Positions 39,832-48,181 of a stretch of DNA of 51,852 nucleotides are shown piece after piece. The stretch is from Acidobacteriaceae bacterium (GTDB lineage: Bacteria > Acidobacteriota > Terriglobia > Terriglobales > Acidobacteriaceae): NCBI GenBank assembly GCA_027449965.1, contig DAIDKP010000009.1:66753-118604 (forward strand). Direction: 5' to 3'. The position numbers and the translations under genes are program-made. A model generated the notes under the pieces. It did not search any database, had not been told where the DNA came from, and saw nothing but the letters and a program-made list of their open reading frames with translations. Position 1 is the stretch's first letter; every line of letters begins with the position of its first letter.

Positions 39832-42453
39832 ATGAGCGATCAACAATCAAAGCCGATGATCTCCAAATGGAGTTGGACGGCTGGCATTATCCTCGGCGTT
39901 ATTGCTTGGATTCTGATTCAAGGACCTGAGAACTTCAGCAGCAATGCTTCTTTCGCAGTAGGCCAACTCATCGGCTGCATTTTGCTTGTTGTGCTGCTTG
40001 CAAGTTTTCTGGACCATTTTGTCAGATGGTCTACCAGAACAATTACCCGGTGGCGGAAAACTGGGAACTCTGCTCTCGTCAAAGAACATCCAATTCCCGC
40101 GCTCACGGATAGCCTTGCTGATGTTGGCAAACAGGAGCAAAAGCGCGGCATCCTGCAATGGGCTTGGCCGTCAATTTCAGATAAGGAATCTGCGAGAGGG
40201 GCCGTTGTCTATGGTTTCGGTTGGTACATTTTTAGTGTTGTTGTCACTGCCATAATCGCTGTCTCGTCACTTGTGGCAGGCCATGAAATTGCCGGATACG
40301 ATGGCTGGAGCCTAGTTGATGCAGCATTATTGGCACTCATTGCATGGCGTTTATGGAAGAACTCCAGAGCATGGGCCGTGACGGGCTTGGTCTATGAATC
40401 GATAAATGTGCTGTATAAGCTCAATGAGCATCAGGCAAGATTCGGCATAATGCCCATCCTGATATATCTCGCGGCCATAAGCTCCGTTCGCGGAGCTTTT
40501 GCGTTCCATAAGTATAGTGCTCAAGAACAGAATGAAAAGTTGGCAACCTCAGAAAGCAATTCTGGTGTAGCGGCGAGCAGCGCGAAGATTAGCACTTTGC
40601 CTAATTTTTCAGATTTGAAGGGAATAGCAATGTTTGTGCCTGATAGGTTGAAGGCAAATGCCTTCCGAATACTCAGACTTCCTTCCAAGGCATCCCTAGC
40701 TGATGTTCATCGGGCAGCGGGAGACATGAGACGGGCCGCTATGCTTGGCACAATCACTACGGGTCCTGACGACATTCCGTCGCTTGGGGAGCTTCCAAAT
40801 TCAGAGGCCGACATCCGAGCAGCAGTGGGCCGAATTGAAAACCCAGAACTGAGACTCATTGACAGAATGTTCTGGTTTCACTCGGATAAAAAATCTCTCG
40901 TCGAAAAGAAAACATTCATTCAGCACGACTCGATACTGCACGACTTATTTGATGCTTTCAGTGAAACAGTAGACGAAGCGTGCGTCCAAAAGTGGACGAA
41001 GACACTTCAGACTTGGTATCAGTTTGTCTCTGACGACACCTATTGGGAACAGATTGGAGAATTGGAATTCGAGGGTGGATTTGAGCCCGCAGCATATCCA
41101 TCCGAAATTGAAGGACTGAGAAGCAGAGCTGTTGAACTCGCCGCCGAGCCTCTAATAGTGGCCGGGCGTGAAGCTATTGGCAGGAATGACGCAGGAACAA
41201 TTCGTTTCATTCTAACTGCGCTGGGAAACCTGGAGAATACGGGCGATTGGGCTCAATCGGCACAACTGGAAATTGCCTCGCCTCTCGTTGAACGGTTTAA
41301 GACTCTGTGCAAGGGACTACGCGCGGAGTTCGAGCAGAAGATTATTCGTAAGGACGAGGCCGTGCAACAAAATCAAGCTCCATGCACTACGGAGCTTGCT
41401 CGCTTTCGTACAGATGTCCAGCCGGAACTTGATAAATTGACGCAACTGCTCCCACCTGATTCGGAAGCCATTCAAGAGGCACGCGAGGAAGCGGCGCTGC
41501 TTTTAAGTGCTATAGCCTCCGACTTCACATGGGCAGATGAATTCATCGAATCTGAAAAGCTGTATGAAGAAGCCCTGAAACTGGCCGAAAATACTTTTGG
41601 CTCAATCAGGATTCAGAGTGCGCTAGAAGGTATTCGTTCTTCGGCTCATCACCAGCGCGTTACTGGAAAGTCAATTTCCTCCGCTCCTGCTCTCATCTCA
41701 TGGTGGGGCAATGGTTTCACAATTTATGGACATTATGATGACGATCCGGCGACGAATTCCTACACCGCCAATTACTACCTAACGGTGTTTTTCCTGCCTG
41801 TTCTTCCGCTCAGACGTTACCGCGTAATCCAGGCTGGACACAACAAGTATCAATTTCTTGGAAAGCTACCTTTGAGGAAGGGAGACCGCTGGCATCTCGG
41901 AATTGGCTTGTGCGCGATAGCTGTTGCCTTAGTTATTGCGATGGTATCGAATTCGGACTCCCGTGGTTCGTACAGTTCAAGTGCAACGCCCGCCAGTAGC
42001 TATTCTTCTACTGATTCTCCAGCAGCGTCTGACTCACAAAACTCCAACCCGACATCCGGCACGTCAAATAGCGATCCTTCTAGCACATCCACCGGACTCA
42101 ACTCGGATAGTGGTGAACTCGATGAACTGAGACAGAAGATAGAAGCTGGGCGGTCACAGATAAGTTCGATTGAGAGCAGGCTTCAGCCTGTCATGGATGA
42201 AGTTGACAGCATTGACAATCAAATGAAACCGCTCAAGTCGGAAATCGACACGTTGAAAGAACAGCAATCAGCAGGAACCGAAGTCGATATCGACCACTAC
42301 AACTCTCTTGTTGATGAATACAACAGTTTGCTGAGAAGAAAACAATCAATCATTGAAGCGAATCGCGCGGACCTAGACCGTTATGAAGATTTGCAACAAG
42401 AGGATAAATCACTGATGCAACAATGGAAGGCCTCGGGAGGGAAAGTAGAGTGA
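39832..42453 (+). CDS. Membrane-anchored J-like/coiled-coil protein of a chaperone module
   Basis: An 873-residue protein of unknown function. Hydrophobic segments lie near 15-33, 41-62, 130-152, 158-175 and 205-222. Residues ~272-350 resemble a J-domain (NAFRILRLPSKASLADVHRA; later RIENPELRLIDRMFWF) but lack the HPD tripeptide needed to stimulate canonical Hsp70s. A block at ~620-680 (GNGFTIYGHYDDDP, YYLTVFFLPVLPLRRYRV, YQFLGKLPL) precedes a membrane helix at 687-706, a Ser/Thr-rich linker (~708-765) and a coiled coil (~766-873). Helical tetratricopeptide-like repeats may lie in ~440-610. The following gene starts by GTGA overlap. Low G+C relative to the host. I read it as the co-chaperone and membrane anchor for the Hsp70 two genes on. 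Confidence 0.75.
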   Translation: MSDQQSKPMISKWSWTAGIILGVIAWILIQGPENFSSNASFAVGQLIGCILLVVLLASFLDHFVRWSTRTITRWRKTGNSALVKEHPIPALTDSLADVGKQEQKRGILQWAWPSISDKESARGAVVYGFGWYIFSVVVTAIIAVSSLVAGHEIAGYDGWSLVDAALLALIAWRLWKNSRAWAVTGLVYESINVLYKLNEHQARFGIMPILIYLAAISSVRGAFAFHKYSAQEQNEKLATSESNSGVAASSAKISTLPNFSDLKGIAMFVPDRLKANAFRILRLPSKASLADVHRAAGDMRRAAMLGTITTGPDDIPSLGELPNSEADIRAAVGRIENPELRLIDRMFWFHSDKKSLVEKKTFIQHDSILHDLFDAFSETVDEACVQKWTKTLQTWYQFVSDDTYWEQIGELEFEGGFEPAAYPSEIEGLRSRAVELAAEPLIVAGREAIGRNDAGTIRFILTALGNLENTGDWAQSAQLEIASPLVERFKTLCKGLRAEFEQKIIRKDEAVQQNQAPCTTELARFRTDVQPELDKLTQLLPPDSEAIQEAREEAALLLSAIASDFTWADEFIESEKLYEEALKLAENTFGSIRIQSALEGIRSSAHHQRVTGKSISSAPALISWWGNGFTIYGHYDDDPATNSYTANYYLTVFFLPVLPLRRYRVIQAGHNKYQFLGKLPLRKGDRWHLGIGLCAIAVALVIAMVSNSDSRGSYSSSATPASSYSSTDSPAASDSQNSNPTSGTSNSDPSSTSTGLNSDSGELDELRQKIEAGRSQISSIESRLQPVMDEVDSIDNQMKPLKSEIDTLKEQQSAGTEVDIDHYNSLVDEYNSLLRRKQSIIEANRADLDRYEDLQQEDKSLMQQWKASGGKVE

Positions 42454-42854
42454 GCGATCCGGTAGCAGGGGAAAATTTACAGATGCCGATTACCGCAGCC
42501 TGTGAGTTGGCGACAGAATGCTGGCGACTCAGCAAGTTGAATAAAGCATCATTTCTCTACACCAATGATCGCCTCGTTCTTGAGCGGTCAGTGCGCCGTT
42601 TGAATGAAATACTTGACCGTGTGGGTGTGCGTCTAATCGATATTGCCGGAACAACATATGATCCGGGGATAGCTGCGGAAGTGTTGGACGTTCAGGTGGA
42701 TAGCTCTCTTCCCAGCGATACCTCCGTAGTTGAGGAAACTGTTCTACCAACCGTTATGTGCAACGGTAAGGTTGTTCAGGCCGGTCAAATTGTTGTGCGG
42801 AAGGCACCCGCAAGACAGGAAAATGCAGGGGACGAGTATGACACGAACGATTGA
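42450..42854 (+). CDS. Small GrpE-like protein of the chaperone module
   Basis: A 134-residue protein beginning at GTG (42450), overlapping the previous stop by 4 bases with GGGAGG upstream. The middle is helical (LSKLNKASFLYTNDRLVLER, RLNEILDRVGVRL); the end TVLPTVMCNGKVVQAGQIVV resembles the beta-domain of GrpE, the nucleotide exchange factor of Hsp70. The resemblance is short and unproven. Its last 17 bases overlap the Hsp70 gene, so the two are co-translated, which supports a partner role. Confidence 0.6.
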   Translation: MSDPVAGENLQMPITAACELATECWRLSKLNKASFLYTNDRLVLERSVRRLNEILDRVGVRLIDIAGTTYDPGIAAEVLDVQVDSSLPSDTSVVEETVLPTVMCNGKVVQAGQIVVRKAPARQENAGDEYDTND

Positions 42855-45342
42855 TTACGGAATTGATCTTGGTACAACCAACTCTTGCATCGCCATTTTG
42901 GAAAACGGTGGCGTTCGCGTCTTTCAGAACAATGACCAGATGAATGTCACGCCCTCCGCGATACACATTCTCAAGACTGGCCGTGTAATCGTTGGTCGGA
43001 GAGCCAGGGCTGCGCTACTCACTGACCCGGATAATGTTTCTGTTGAGTTCAAGCGATGGATGGGGCAAAAGGACCGCAAGGAGTTTATCGCTGCGCGGCG
43101 TGTACTTTCTGCTGAAGAACTCTCGGCAGAGATTTTGAAATCTCTTCGAGAGGATGTACGGAGACAAACTGGTGCAGATGTTACAGCGGCTGTAATTACC
43201 GTTCCCGCAGCTTTTGGCGCGTTGCAGTGCGAAGCGACTGCACGCAGCGCAGGCATCGCTGGAATAGAGGAAGCGCCATTGCTTCAGGAGCCCATCGCTG
43301 CCGCAATCGGATATGGCATTCGGAGTGATAGTGCGAATCAGAGATGGCTGGTGTTCGATTTAGGCGGGGGTACGTTAGACATTGCAGTGATCTCCACCAG
43401 AGACGGGCGGCTCAACGTCATTGAGCATCGAGGAAATAATCTTCTCGGTGGCAAGGACATTGACCGTCTGATAGTCGATCAGATTCTTTTGCCCGCAATC
43501 AGCGGGCAATATGATCTGTCCGATACTGGTAGTCAGTCAGCTCGAAGTTCTTTGCTTCCACGGCTTAGATCCAAAGCCGAAGAAGCTAAAATCGACCTCT
43601 CAACCGAACAGCAGGTTATTGTTTCGTTGTATGACATCGGTGAGGACGATTCTGGACAGCCGATTGAAATGGATGTCGCAATCACGCGCAGCCAGTTGCA
43701 ATCGCTTATGGAACCGATGCTGGAGAAATGCTTCTCCCTCGCAGCGGAGGCGCTTGCAGGTGCGCGTGTTGCAGGATCGGACTTGGATCGTATTCTGCTC
43801 GTCGGTGGTCCTACTCAATCTCCGATTCTTCGCACTGAACTGAGTGCAAGAATTGGGGCACCGGTCGATTTTTCCGTCGATCCCATGACCGTTGTTGCGC
43901 GTGGCGCTGCTATCTACGCATCCTCGTTTGAACGGAATAAACGTTCTGTCCCGGTTGCCGGGAACGCAAGTCCGAATGCCATTGCCATTAAACTTGCCTA
44001 TGATCCCGTCAGCTCCATGCAAAGTACGCAGGTCGCAGGCCGCATTCTCTCATTGAACAGCGGAACTGAAATCAAGATTGATTCGGCAAGTGGGCTCTGG
44101 ACAAGTGGTTGGATTAAACCCCAAAATGACATCTTCGAGGTAACTGCGCCGCTTCAGGTTGGTGAGGTGACGACTTTTTGGGTTTATGCACGGAACCAGT
44201 CAGGACAGTCGCTTGATGTCGATACGCCTGAATTCAAAATCCGCCACGGACTTGTTCCGTCGGCTCCCCCTTTACCTCATACGCTGTCGATTGAAATCAT
44301 GCAACGAGATGGCAAGTCGGTACTCGACCCCGTCTTTCCGAAAGGCTCCCCGTTACCGCTGGAAAGGACTGTCAAGTATCGCGCTACACATACTCTCAGC
44401 CCTTCTAATCCAGATTCTGATATTACGATTAAGCTCTGGGAAGGTGAATTCTTCGCCCAGCCTGATGCAAATGAATGGGTCGGGAAAGTCATTATGCCCC
44501 ACGATGGAGTTCGCAGACCTATTCCTGAAGGAGCAGAAATCGAGGTTACGATTAAGGTCGATTCCTCGCGGCGGATTACGGTTACTGCATTTGTTCAGCA
44601 TCTCAATCAGCACTTTAGCGATGAGCTGTATCGGCCTGAACGTGAAGAACAGCATTTTGTGGAACTCTCCCACAAGGCAGTTGCCGACACCAGCGTTTAT
44701 CGAGAACGACTGGAAGAACTGGAGAGTACGGTTAGCAATGCGGCTACACAGTCGGAATTGCGACAGATTCGTCGTGAAATTGATGAGATTGAATCATCTG
44801 CTTCGCGTCCGGGAGAAGAGCAAGACCCGGATAGCGCCAGGCGCGTTGTTGAATCATCAAAGGCTGTACTGGGGAAACTTAGCCGAATTGAGCAACAAGC
44901 CGGTACGATCCCCAGCGCATCCCTAAGTGTGCAATTCATTGAGACTGTTGAGAGTGCCGAAGAAGTCGTGACTCAATATGGCACGGCCCTTGAGAAGCAG
45001 CAATTTACGATGCTCAAGCGTGAGTTGGAGCGTGCTGTTTCCAAAGAGGATAACAAGGGTGTTAAACGTGCGGTTGACGAAATTGAAGGTCTGCACTGGC
45101 GAGTACTCTTCAGGCATGATTGGTTTTGGAGAGAGATTTTTGACACTCTCGCTGTCCCTGGGCAGCCCTATGTGGATCAGGCAAAGGCGCAATCCTTTAT
45201 TGCACAGGGAAATGCCTCTATCGCAGCAGGAGATGGCAAGGCATTACAGGAGATTGTGCGCGGTCTTTGGAAACTTCAGCCTCAGAATGTCTCGGATGAA
45301 ATCCGCGAGCGAGCATCTCGTTCTGGCTTAAGAAAGTATTAA
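42838..45342 (+). CDS. Divergent Hsp70-family ATPase
   Basis: An 834-residue Hsp70 with an intact actin-like ATPase: phosphate-1 IDYGIDLGTTNSC, VITVPAAFGALQCEA, phosphate-2 VFDLGGGTLDIAV and adenosine motif ILLVGGPTQSPIL. It differs from DnaK after ~residue 385: the substrate-binding region (~400-620) is hard to align (GRILSLNSGTEIKIDSASG, TFWVYARNQSGQSLDV), has an inserted second beta domain, and ends in long helices (~640-834) with heptad-like patterning. There is no DnaK-type EEVD or lid consensus. Such divergent Hsp70s are normally paired with dedicated partners, here the J-like and GrpE-like proteins upstream and the AAA+ ATPase downstream. Confidence 0.88.
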   Translation: MTRTIDYGIDLGTTNSCIAILENGGVRVFQNNDQMNVTPSAIHILKTGRVIVGRRARAALLTDPDNVSVEFKRWMGQKDRKEFIAARRVLSAEELSAEILKSLREDVRRQTGADVTAAVITVPAAFGALQCEATARSAGIAGIEEAPLLQEPIAAAIGYGIRSDSANQRWLVFDLGGGTLDIAVISTRDGRLNVIEHRGNNLLGGKDIDRLIVDQILLPAISGQYDLSDTGSQSARSSLLPRLRSKAEEAKIDLSTEQQVIVSLYDIGEDDSGQPIEMDVAITRSQLQSLMEPMLEKCFSLAAEALAGARVAGSDLDRILLVGGPTQSPILRTELSARIGAPVDFSVDPMTVVARGAAIYASSFERNKRSVPVAGNASPNAIAIKLAYDPVSSMQSTQVAGRILSLNSGTEIKIDSASGLWTSGWIKPQNDIFEVTAPLQVGEVTTFWVYARNQSGQSLDVDTPEFKIRHGLVPSAPPLPHTLSIEIMQRDGKSVLDPVFPKGSPLPLERTVKYRATHTLSPSNPDSDITIKLWEGEFFAQPDANEWVGKVIMPHDGVRRPIPEGAEIEVTIKVDSSRRITVTAFVQHLNQHFSDELYRPEREEQHFVELSHKAVADTSVYRERLEELESTVSNAATQSELRQIRREIDEIESSASRPGEEQDPDSARRVVESSKAVLGKLSRIEQQAGTIPSASLSVQFIETVESAEEVVTQYGTALEKQQFTMLKRELERAVSKEDNKGVKRAVDEIEGLHWRVLFRHDWFWREIFDTLAVPGQPYVDQAKAQSFIAQGNASIAAGDGKALQEIVRGLWKLQPQNVSDEIRERASRSGLRKY

Positions 45343-45346
45343 TTCG

Positions 45347-46870
45347 ATGATTAAGAAGAGACCAACACTTGCGACCGGCCACTCATTGCCGGGCCTCGCC
45401 CCGATTGTTTCGGTGCTGCATGTTGACGATTCCATCGAAATCTACTCGCTCGGAATGACCGAGAATCGAGAGTCACTTCTGATTCTGCATTCTTATGATG
45501 ACCAGGTAAAACTGGAGAATTGGTGGTCCGCACAGTCGGATCAAATTATGGAAGCCGGGGAAGCATTTGACGCACGGAAAGTCCATCTCAATACTTCCGC
45601 CACTGTGCTTAGGGTGAGTGGTATCCAAGCAGAACAGTTGAATCTGAAAAACGAGTCAGATGCCAGTCTGCGGGCACTGTTCCTCTCTATTCTTGATGCT
45701 GTCGAACGTGGCCGATTGGTAGGGATGAGCCCGAACTTTTCTTCTTCGCTCACATGGGTGAAATCTGACAACAATGTTGTATGCCCTCTCTTCCCACTTC
45801 AGGAGACTATCGCTAATGAGTCGGATCAGGTTCACCATGCAGTAAAAGCGTTCTATTTGCTCGCCACCGGAGTTTCCCCGAATCTGCAATCTGACAGGAT
45901 TCCCTCGATCCAAAGCTGGGCAAAGTTTGCAGGTGACGAATTAGCGCGAGTTGTGAGTCGGAGCCTGCAACCTAGCGACACAAAGGCGGCAATTTCTTCT
46001 TTTGCAAGCCTCTATCGGGCACTTGGGAAGGAAGCAGATATTGAGGTCAATGACACGGCCTCTGCTGTTTCTCCGGGCGGCCAAGGGCTTGAGAAGGTTG
46101 CAGGAATGCACGCTCTGAAGGAACTACTTATGCAAGAAGTAGTTGAGCCAGTACGCCATCCTGAACCCTATCGGCAGTATGGGCTTTCAATTCCTAACGG
46201 CATACTCCTGTATGGTCCCCCAGGATGCGGAAAAACATACATTGCACGACACCTTGCGGAAGAACTGGGCCACTATTTTGTCGAGGTAATTCCGTCCGAA
46301 TTAGCAAGTCCCTTCATCCATCAAAGCGTCGTGAGGATTCGAGAGATGTTTGATTTGGCAGCCGAACACGCTCCATCCGTTGTATTTATCGATGAATTTG
46401 AAGCACTGGTGCCTGCGCGCGATGCGCTTGGCGGCCATCAGCAATATAAATCTGAAGAAGTGAATGAATTTCTGGCGCATTTGAATAAATGCTCGGAAAG
46501 AAACATTTTCGTTATTGCGGCGACAAATCAGCCTGAGAAAATCGACGCCGCAGTGCGACGCACTGGTCGTCTGGACAAGCTAATTTATGTCGGGCCGCCG
46601 GACGAAGCGGCTCGTCGAGAAATGTTGGCGTTTTATCTCAAGGGACGGCCAATAGCACCAGAGTTGTCAGTTGAAATGCTGGCGGATTCGCTTGGCGGAT
46701 ATTCTGCAAGTGACCTGCAAGTTTTGGTTGATGAAGCTGCTCGAAGTGCTCTCAAGGAACGGTGTCCTATCTCAATGAAATCGTTTGTTGTGGCGATGGA
46801 GAAGATACAGGCGTCGGTCCCTCCTGAAGTAGAGGTTCAATATCAGAGCATCGAACAGCGTGGCGTCTGA
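45347..46870 (+). CDS. AAA+ ATPase (Cdc48/FtsH-type single domain)
   Basis: A 507-residue protein. The N-terminal ~240 residues have no recognised fold. The AAA domain (~250-480) has GLEKVAGMHALKELL, Walker A GPPGCGKTY, pore-loop region around PSELASPFIHQS, Walker B VVFIDEFEAL, sensor/SRH NQPEKIDAAVRRTGRLDKL and sensor-2 helix GGYSASDLQVLVDEA. The second arginine-finger region appears as RRTGRLD. There is no protease domain or second AAA ring. It starts 4 bases after the Hsp70 stop, so it belongs to the same operon. Likely a segregase/unfoldase working with the Hsp70. Confidence 0.88.
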   Translation: MIKKRPTLATGHSLPGLAPIVSVLHVDDSIEIYSLGMTENRESLLILHSYDDQVKLENWWSAQSDQIMEAGEAFDARKVHLNTSATVLRVSGIQAEQLNLKNESDASLRALFLSILDAVERGRLVGMSPNFSSSLTWVKSDNNVVCPLFPLQETIANESDQVHHAVKAFYLLATGVSPNLQSDRIPSIQSWAKFAGDELARVVSRSLQPSDTKAAISSFASLYRALGKEADIEVNDTASAVSPGGQGLEKVAGMHALKELLMQEVVEPVRHPEPYRQYGLSIPNGILLYGPPGCGKTYIARHLAEELGHYFVEVIPSELASPFIHQSVVRIREMFDLAAEHAPSVVFIDEFEALVPARDALGGHQQYKSEEVNEFLAHLNKCSERNIFVIAATNQPEKIDAAVRRTGRLDKLIYVGPPDEAARREMLAFYLKGRPIAPELSVEMLADSLGGYSASDLQVLVDEAARSALKERCPISMKSFVVAMEKIQASVPPEVEVQYQSIEQRGV

Positions 46871-46897
46871 TTAGCTTTACTGATGGAAGGAAAGCTG

Positions 46898-47422
46898 ATG
46901 AAGTTCTCAGAAATAGCCAACCGTCTTACGGGCATCTCAACGCCATTTGGCGGGGCATCTTGGCAGCCTGCCGAAATGGAGATTACAGCGGCTCGTCGGG
47001 TGATCGCTTTGCTTGAAGATCGGCGCGTATTGTACGAGCCGAACGAGCTGGAAGTGCCTTCACATTGCGTCCACTCTGTGATCGAAATCCGGCACCATCT
47101 CAGCAATGAGTTGGGCAAACTAGATAGCGGGTCTGAACTGGCCGAGAGTCTGCGGGCGATGCGGGCGGCTTGCCGGAAATTCCTTGAGCGGGTGGGGACC
47201 GACGGGCACGAAGGCATTCATCACGCTAACGGCTGGGGCTTTCATAGCTGGACCTTCGGGAGCGCACTTGGGGAGTTGCGGGGTACATTTGGCATCCATG
47301 TGGCGAAGATCGCCGCAGCGTTCAAACTGGATGTGGAGGACCGACTGGCATCTATCCTGCCAGCGAATGCTAACGCCGACACCGGCGACGATGACCGACT
47401 GCTCCGCAGGCTAGACATCTGA
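46898..47422 (+). CDS. DUF6650-like protein
   Basis: A 174-residue soluble protein matching the pattern of the DUF6650 family as I recall it (KFSEIANRLTGIS, PAEMEITAARRVIALLEDRR, CVHSVIEIRHHLSNEL, LRAMRAACRKFL, ALGELRGTFGIHVAKIA, DVEDRLASILP). Function is unknown. The start is ATG 46898 with AAGGA 7 bases upstream, 27 bp after the AAA+ gene. G+C content is higher than in the four chaperone genes, so it may be an independent passenger, although the short gap suggests co-transcription. Confidence 0.7.
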   Translation: MKFSEIANRLTGISTPFGGASWQPAEMEITAARRVIALLEDRRVLYEPNELEVPSHCVHSVIEIRHHLSNELGKLDSGSELAESLRAMRAACRKFLERVGTDGHEGIHHANGWGFHSWTFGSALGELRGTFGIHVAKIAAAFKLDVEDRLASILPANANADTGDDDRLLRRLDI

Positions 47423-47755
47423 GCTTGCTGGGACGGGCCGAGGCTCCGTGTCAGGACGAGCACCCCAAAGACTGCGCTGCTGGCGCAGCGGAAGGAAGGC
47501 TGACACGTCACCCCCAAATGGGATGCTGCCGGTAAACCGGCTTGGAATCTTAGGAGGGCGACGTAAACGCACTTGGAATCAGCAGTTTGGTAATGCGTGT
47601 ATCCGGCGCGGCGGCAATGCGTTTACGCGCGTAAACGCGTAGAGCACTCCGCAGGGAGCAGCGTGTAAACGCACTGATAAACAAAGGCTTTCAGCATCCC
47701 GGCGCTTGACGGGCAAAATCGCAAAGTGCAAGCTATTTTCGAGGCGGGTTTCCCC
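47423..47755. other. Repeat-rich non-coding region, candidate origin of transfer
   Basis: This stretch directly precedes the mobC-coupling protein-relaxase genes. It holds a perfect 20-bp palindrome GCGTTTACGCGCGTAAACGC (47619-47638), two copies of GTAAACGCACT (47563-47573, 47665-47675), two copies of CTTGGAATC (47541-47549, 47572-47580), GCCGG-TAAA-CCGGC (47528-47541) and CTGCGC-N5-GCGCAG (47472-47488). Such iterons and palindromes next to a MobC-like gene suggest oriT with relaxosome binding sites. I could not identify a nic sequence. Confidence 0.6.
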
Positions 47756-48181
47756 ATGAGCACTCCCCGCATCCCGGCCCCGTTGCAGTCTCCGGCTTCC
47801 CCGAAGGACGAAGCGCGTCCGGTTTTGCGTGCCAAAACCATCGCCACCAGAGTAACGCCGGAAGAGCTGGCAGAGGTAGAAACCGCTGCTGAAGGCGCAG
47901 GAAAAACCGTGGCCGAATGGCTGCGCGAGCTGGCCCTGAAAGCGGCGCGGCAACGTCCGGCAGACCCTGCCGAATTGGTGCTGGCCGAGGTTTCGGCACT
48001 GCGCTATATGCTCCTGAATCTCTTCCACGCGACAGCCCAGGCCAACGCGGAAGGCAAGCATCTGCTGCCCGATTCGGTGGTCAAAATCCGTGACCAGGCC
48101 AACCTGCGGAAGCTGGCCGACGCCCGCAAATTACTCGCAGAATTTCTGTCCCAGGAGGGGCCGGACGGGGGCAAGCCGTGA
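47756..48181 (+). CDS. MobC/TraJ-like relaxosome accessory protein
   Basis: A 141-residue protein. After a Pro-rich start, residues ~28-62 form a ribbon-helix-helix-like domain (RAKTIATRVTPEELAEVE, AAEGAGKTVAEWLRELAL), the signature of MobC/NikA-type proteins that bind oriT and help the relaxase nick. The C-terminal half is helical. Its stop overlaps the GTG of the coupling protein by 4 bases. The repeats just upstream are its likely binding sites. Confidence 0.75.
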   Translation: MSTPRIPAPLQSPASPKDEARPVLRAKTIATRVTPEELAEVETAAEGAGKTVAEWLRELALKAARQRPADPAELVLAEVSALRYMLLNLFHATAQANAEGKHLLPDSVVKIRDQANLRKLADARKLLAEFLSQEGPDGGKP

